A stretch of 17,200 nucleotides of DNA from Bacteriovoracales bacterium (GTDB lineage: Bacteria > Bdellovibrionota > Bacteriovoracia > Bacteriovoracales > Bacteriovoracaceae). Where the stretch lies: assembly GCA_007117175.1 (NCBI GenBank), contig SKGZ01000066.1, positions 1 to 17,200 on the forward strand, in the 5' to 3' direction. Positions 15,169 through 17,200 of the stretch are shown piece by piece. Under the pieces are notes generated by a model, which had not been told where the DNA came from, searched no databases, and saw nothing but the letters and a program-made list of their open reading frames with translations. Each line of letters begins with the position of its first letter. The first letter of the stretch is position 1. Made by a program: the position numbers and the translations under genes.

Positions 15169-15939
15169 CTACTTTTGAATTTCTTTTAAAATCTCGGTTA
15201 TGTTGTAGGCCTGTTCTGGGCGAAGGGTCAAGGGAAAGTAGAGGTGAAAACCATCGTGAGTGATTTGTTCAGGGTAGATCATCAACCCTCTGGCCCAAAA
15301 GTCATTCATTTGCAGTTTGGGTGAATGGTCGATGCTGAGCTTGAGTCCTTGTAGCTGAGCATTAGGAATCTGCTGGAAGATGGACTGCAATTGTTGGTAG
15401 CGTCCCTGGGCTTGCCACCAAGGTAATTGGGTTAAGACTTGCAGGTAATGGGCATAAAGCCATAATTTGACTGGGTCTGTGACTATTGGCAAATCTTGTT
15501 GCTGCGCGGTTAGGCCGTGTGTGAGCAGTTGATTTTTCAGCTGGGGCAAGGGCCAGTGCTCATTGCTCTGATCTGGCAGCGCTTGAGTGGACAGGCACCA
15601 GTTTTGCTCAATGCCTAAGAGCTGGGAAATCATTTGCTGAAAGTCATTTTGCGCTTGCTTTTCAATGTTTTCACCAGAGGAGAAATGAGCGCTGCAGCTG
15701 GCGGCTTTGAGCTCCAGCGGGGGATTGAGCCCCAGCGGATAAAACTCATGACGCTGTGTGAGGTTATAGGCAACTTTGTCAGGGCCACAAGCTTGCATGG
15801 CCTGATACCCTGCTTCATTCAATTGATTTTCAATCGGTGCGGAATTTGTTAGTTTTAATTGGTAAAGATTAAGACAACTTTGCAGCTGTTGGTTAAACTG
15901 TTCTAAATCAAAAGAAAGATAGCACCATTGAGGAGACAT
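15169..15939 (-). CDS. Glutamine-rich protein of unknown function
   Basis: A 256-residue protein I do not recognise. It has no signal peptide or membrane segment and is about 15% Gln, spread across the length rather than in one tract. It also has several Trp and Cys residues. The C-terminal part (about 160-256) looks structured, with LWLYAHYLQVLTQLPWWQAQ and FHLYFPLTL. I start it at the ATG 15939. A longer in-frame GTG at 16056 would run antisense through the start of the BatE-like gene and has no support. There is no Shine-Dalgarno sequence; TACTAT (15949-15954) ends 9 nt before the ATG, but with no good -35. It lies 6 nt upstream of astA, so a role connected with arginine metabolism is possible but unsupported. 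Confidence 0.7.
   Translation of the reverse strand: MSPQWCYLSFDLEQFNQQLQSCLNLYQLKLTNSAPIENQLNEAGYQAMQACGPDKVAYNLTQRHEFYPLGLNPPLELKAASCSAHFSSGENIEKQAQNDFQQMISQLLGIEQNWCLSTQALPDQSNEHWPLPQLKNQLLTHGLTAQQQDLPIVTDPVKLWLYAHYLQVLTQLPWWQAQGRYQQLQSIFQQIPNAQLQGLKLSIDHSPKLQMNDFWARGLMIYPEQITHDGFHLYFPLTLRPEQAYNITEILKEIQK
15931..15935 (+). promoter_or_regulatory. Ribosome binding site that supports the GTG start of the BatE-like gene
   Basis: AGGAG lies 6 nt before the GTG at 15942, within codons 2-3 of the divergent glutamine-rich gene. Confidence 0.7.
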
Positions 15940-15941
15940 TT

Positions 15942-16595
15942 GTGAGTCATAGTAGCATAGAGCATGGGGAAAAGGCACTGCTAGATTTTTATAAAAATGA
16001 GCAGTTTCAAGAAGCTCTGGATTGGTTGCAAGAAGCAACATTGCCTGCGCCGGCACTGCATTACAATCAAGGTGTTTTTCATTACAAGTTAAACAATTTA
16101 GGTCAGGCCCGCTTTCATTTTGAAAAGGCGCAAAAGCTAGATTTTAGTCCCCACCTAGTAGAGGAAAACCTCAGTTTAGTGAAAAAGCAATTAGGCTATA
16201 CCCATATGGAGCAACCAGTGGGGCCGTGGCAGAGCACCCAGTTTTTTTTCTGGAATCAATCATCGGAAGTTTTTCTTTTGATTTCTTTGCTGCTGCTATT
16301 ATCGCTCTTAGTTTTGCTGAGAAAAACTTTTTGGAATTTTTCCAAGGTGTTATTACTCAGTCTTTGTTTTGTTCCACTACTGGTGAAGCTCGTTTTCTTT
16401 TCCTCGGTGCAAAAAGCAGTGGTGTTAGATGAGCGTGAGCTTTATTCCGGGCCTGCTCAGTTTTTTGAAACACTAGGAGTGGTGCCTGAGGGAGTTATGT
16501 TGCATCTAGGGCAAAGGCAAAAAGATTGGGTTTTTGTCTTACACCCCAAGGCCTATCGCGGATGGCTGCAATCAGAAGGGATAGGGACATTATGA
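15942..16595 (+). CDS. BatE-like TPR/SH3 membrane protein
   Basis: A 217-residue protein with the BatE layout. Residues 1-85 hold about two TPR-type helical repeats (EALDWLQEA, ALHYNQGVFHYKLNNLGQA, ARFHFEKAQKL). Two membrane segments follow (about 109-127 and 136-154), then a small SH3-like domain (about 157-212) with YSGPAQFFETLGVVPEG, DWVFV and the closing GWL. BatE proteins belong to the Bat aerotolerance group, but no batA, batB or batD is visible here, so the function is open. The start codon is GTG with a strong AGGAG 6 nt upstream. It shares an ATGA overlap with bamD, so the two are coupled. Its promoter must lie inside the divergent gene. Confidence 0.78.
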   Translation: MSHSSIEHGEKALLDFYKNEQFQEALDWLQEATLPAPALHYNQGVFHYKLNNLGQARFHFEKAQKLDFSPHLVEENLSLVKKQLGYTHMEQPVGPWQSTQFFFWNQSSEVFLLISLLLLLSLLVLLRKTFWNFSKVLLLSLCFVPLLVKLVFFSSVQKAVVLDERELYSGPAQFFETLGVVPEGVMLHLGQRQKDWVFVLHPKAYRGWLQSEGIGTL

Positions 16596-17200
16596 ATTTC
16601 AACTGTTTTTTACTTTCTCTTTTAGTCTTAATTTCAGCTTGTTCCTCTTCTGCTCCAGAGGGAAAAACTGAAGCGGAGGTTTTGTATAAAGAAGCCGAGC
16701 GTTTAATGGAGCGCAAACGCTATTTACTGGCCATTGAAAAATTAAATGAATTAAAGTCTCATCACCCTTATAGTTATTACGCTGTTCCCTCAGAGTTAAA
16801 ATTGGCTGATATTTACTTTTTGCAAAAAAACTATATTGAAGCAGCCGGTGCCTATCTTTTATTTCGAGATATGCACCCAAAACACGAGCGCATTGATTAT
16901 GTGATTTATAAAATTGCTGAATCCTATTTTAAGCAATTGCCTCCCACTCACGATCGAGATCTTTCCGTGGGCTTGCAGGCCATTCAATACTATGAGGAAT
17001 TGATGCGCCTTTATCCTAATACCCAATACGCCGATGAGGCCAAGGCTAATTTTGCAGAGATTCAAAAATTATTGGCGCAAAAAGAGCAGTATATTGCCGA
17101 TTATTATTTTAAGGTGAAGAATTATGAGGCGGCGAGTCATCGCTATCGCGCTATCTTGGCCGATTTTGCTGAAAATGAGAGTCTCATTCGCCATTCTCAA
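16592..17200 (+). CDS. bamD: Outer-membrane assembly lipoprotein BamD, 3' end beyond window
   Basis: This is a component of the BAM complex that inserts beta-barrel proteins into the outer membrane. The visible 203 residues begin with a lipoprotein signal (MNFNCFLLSLLVLISAC, lipobox ISAC, lipidated Cys17), followed by Ser-Ser. TPR-like repeats follow: LYKEAERLMERKRYLLAIEKL, LADIYFLQKNYIEAAGAYLLF, YVIYKIAESYF, AIQYYEELMRLYPNTQYADEA and ADYYFKVKNYEAASHRYRAIL. The LYPNTQYADEAK and YY-x-x-KNYEAA phrases are characteristic of BamD (YfiO/ComL). The reading frame is still open at 17200; family length suggests perhaps 40-80 residues are missing. The ATG overlaps the stop of the BatE-like gene (ATGA), with AGGGA a few nt upstream. 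Confidence 0.9.
   Translation, partial: MNFNCFLLSLLVLISACSSSAPEGKTEAEVLYKEAERLMERKRYLLAIEKLNELKSHHPYSYYAVPSELKLADIYFLQKNYIEAAGAYLLFRDMHPKHERIDYVIYKIAESYFKQLPPTHDRDLSVGLQAIQYYEELMRLYPNTQYADEAKANFAEIQKLLAQKEQYIADYYFKVKNYEAASHRYRAILADFAENESLIRHSQ

Noticed and set aside
15940..16056. Longer start (GTG at 16056) for the glutamine-rich gene
   Set aside because: The extra 39 residues are antisense to the start of the BatE-like gene, which has a strong ribosome site and clear TPR coding.

Overview
The window comes from a Gram-negative, moderately AT-rich bacterium. It has a BamD outer-membrane lipoprotein, another predicted lipoprotein, a heptosyltransferase-type LPS enzyme and a complete dTDP-L-rhamnose pathway. 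My best guess for lineage is Bdellovibrionota (Bdellovibrio/Bacteriovorax-like predators). That is an inference from the overall gene mix, including an apparently exported helicase; no single gene here proves it.

Layout. 1-934 (minus): the N-terminal end of an exported protein that may be a glutathione peroxidase-like redoxin, a stand-alone YqfO/NIF3-type domain protein, and a small lipoprotein. 982-4772: surface-polysaccharide genes, namely a GT2 glycosyltransferase and an FkbM-type methyltransferase (minus), divergent from galE and a GT4 glycosyltransferase (plus). 4769-7995 (minus): rmlA-rmlC-rmlD-rmlB, joined by short overlaps. 8060-8998 (minus): a GT9/heptosyltransferase. 9002-12199 (minus): a 1065-residue SF2 helicase with a convincing Sec signal peptide, 3 nt upstream of the GT9 gene. 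12308-13519 (plus): an MFS transporter that overlaps a convergent small-molecule or phospholipid methyltransferase (13434-14099, minus). 14134-15939 (minus): an arginine N-succinyltransferase and a glutamine-rich protein of unknown function. 15942-17200 (plus): a BatE-like TPR/SH3 membrane protein coupled to bamD, which runs off the right edge.

How the genes work together. 982-8998 reads as an O-antigen/LPS assembly locus. RmlA-D make dTDP-rhamnose, GalE supplies UDP-galactose, three glycosyltransferases (GT2, GT4, GT9) build the glycan, and the FkbM enzyme probably O-methylates a sugar. The helicase is the promoter-proximal gene of the minus-strand run that ends in these LPS genes.

Regulation. 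Several genes that begin a transcription unit have no Shine-Dalgarno sequence and a -10-like box ending 6-9 nt before the start codon, which suggests leaderless mRNAs. Genes with a longer leader have a clear AGGA-type site. I found no tRNA, rRNA, CRISPR array, insertion sequence or convincing rho-independent terminator. Coding density is very high: no gene-free stretch reaches 300 bases. The largest gaps are 12200-12307 and 2660-2742, both divergent promoter regions.
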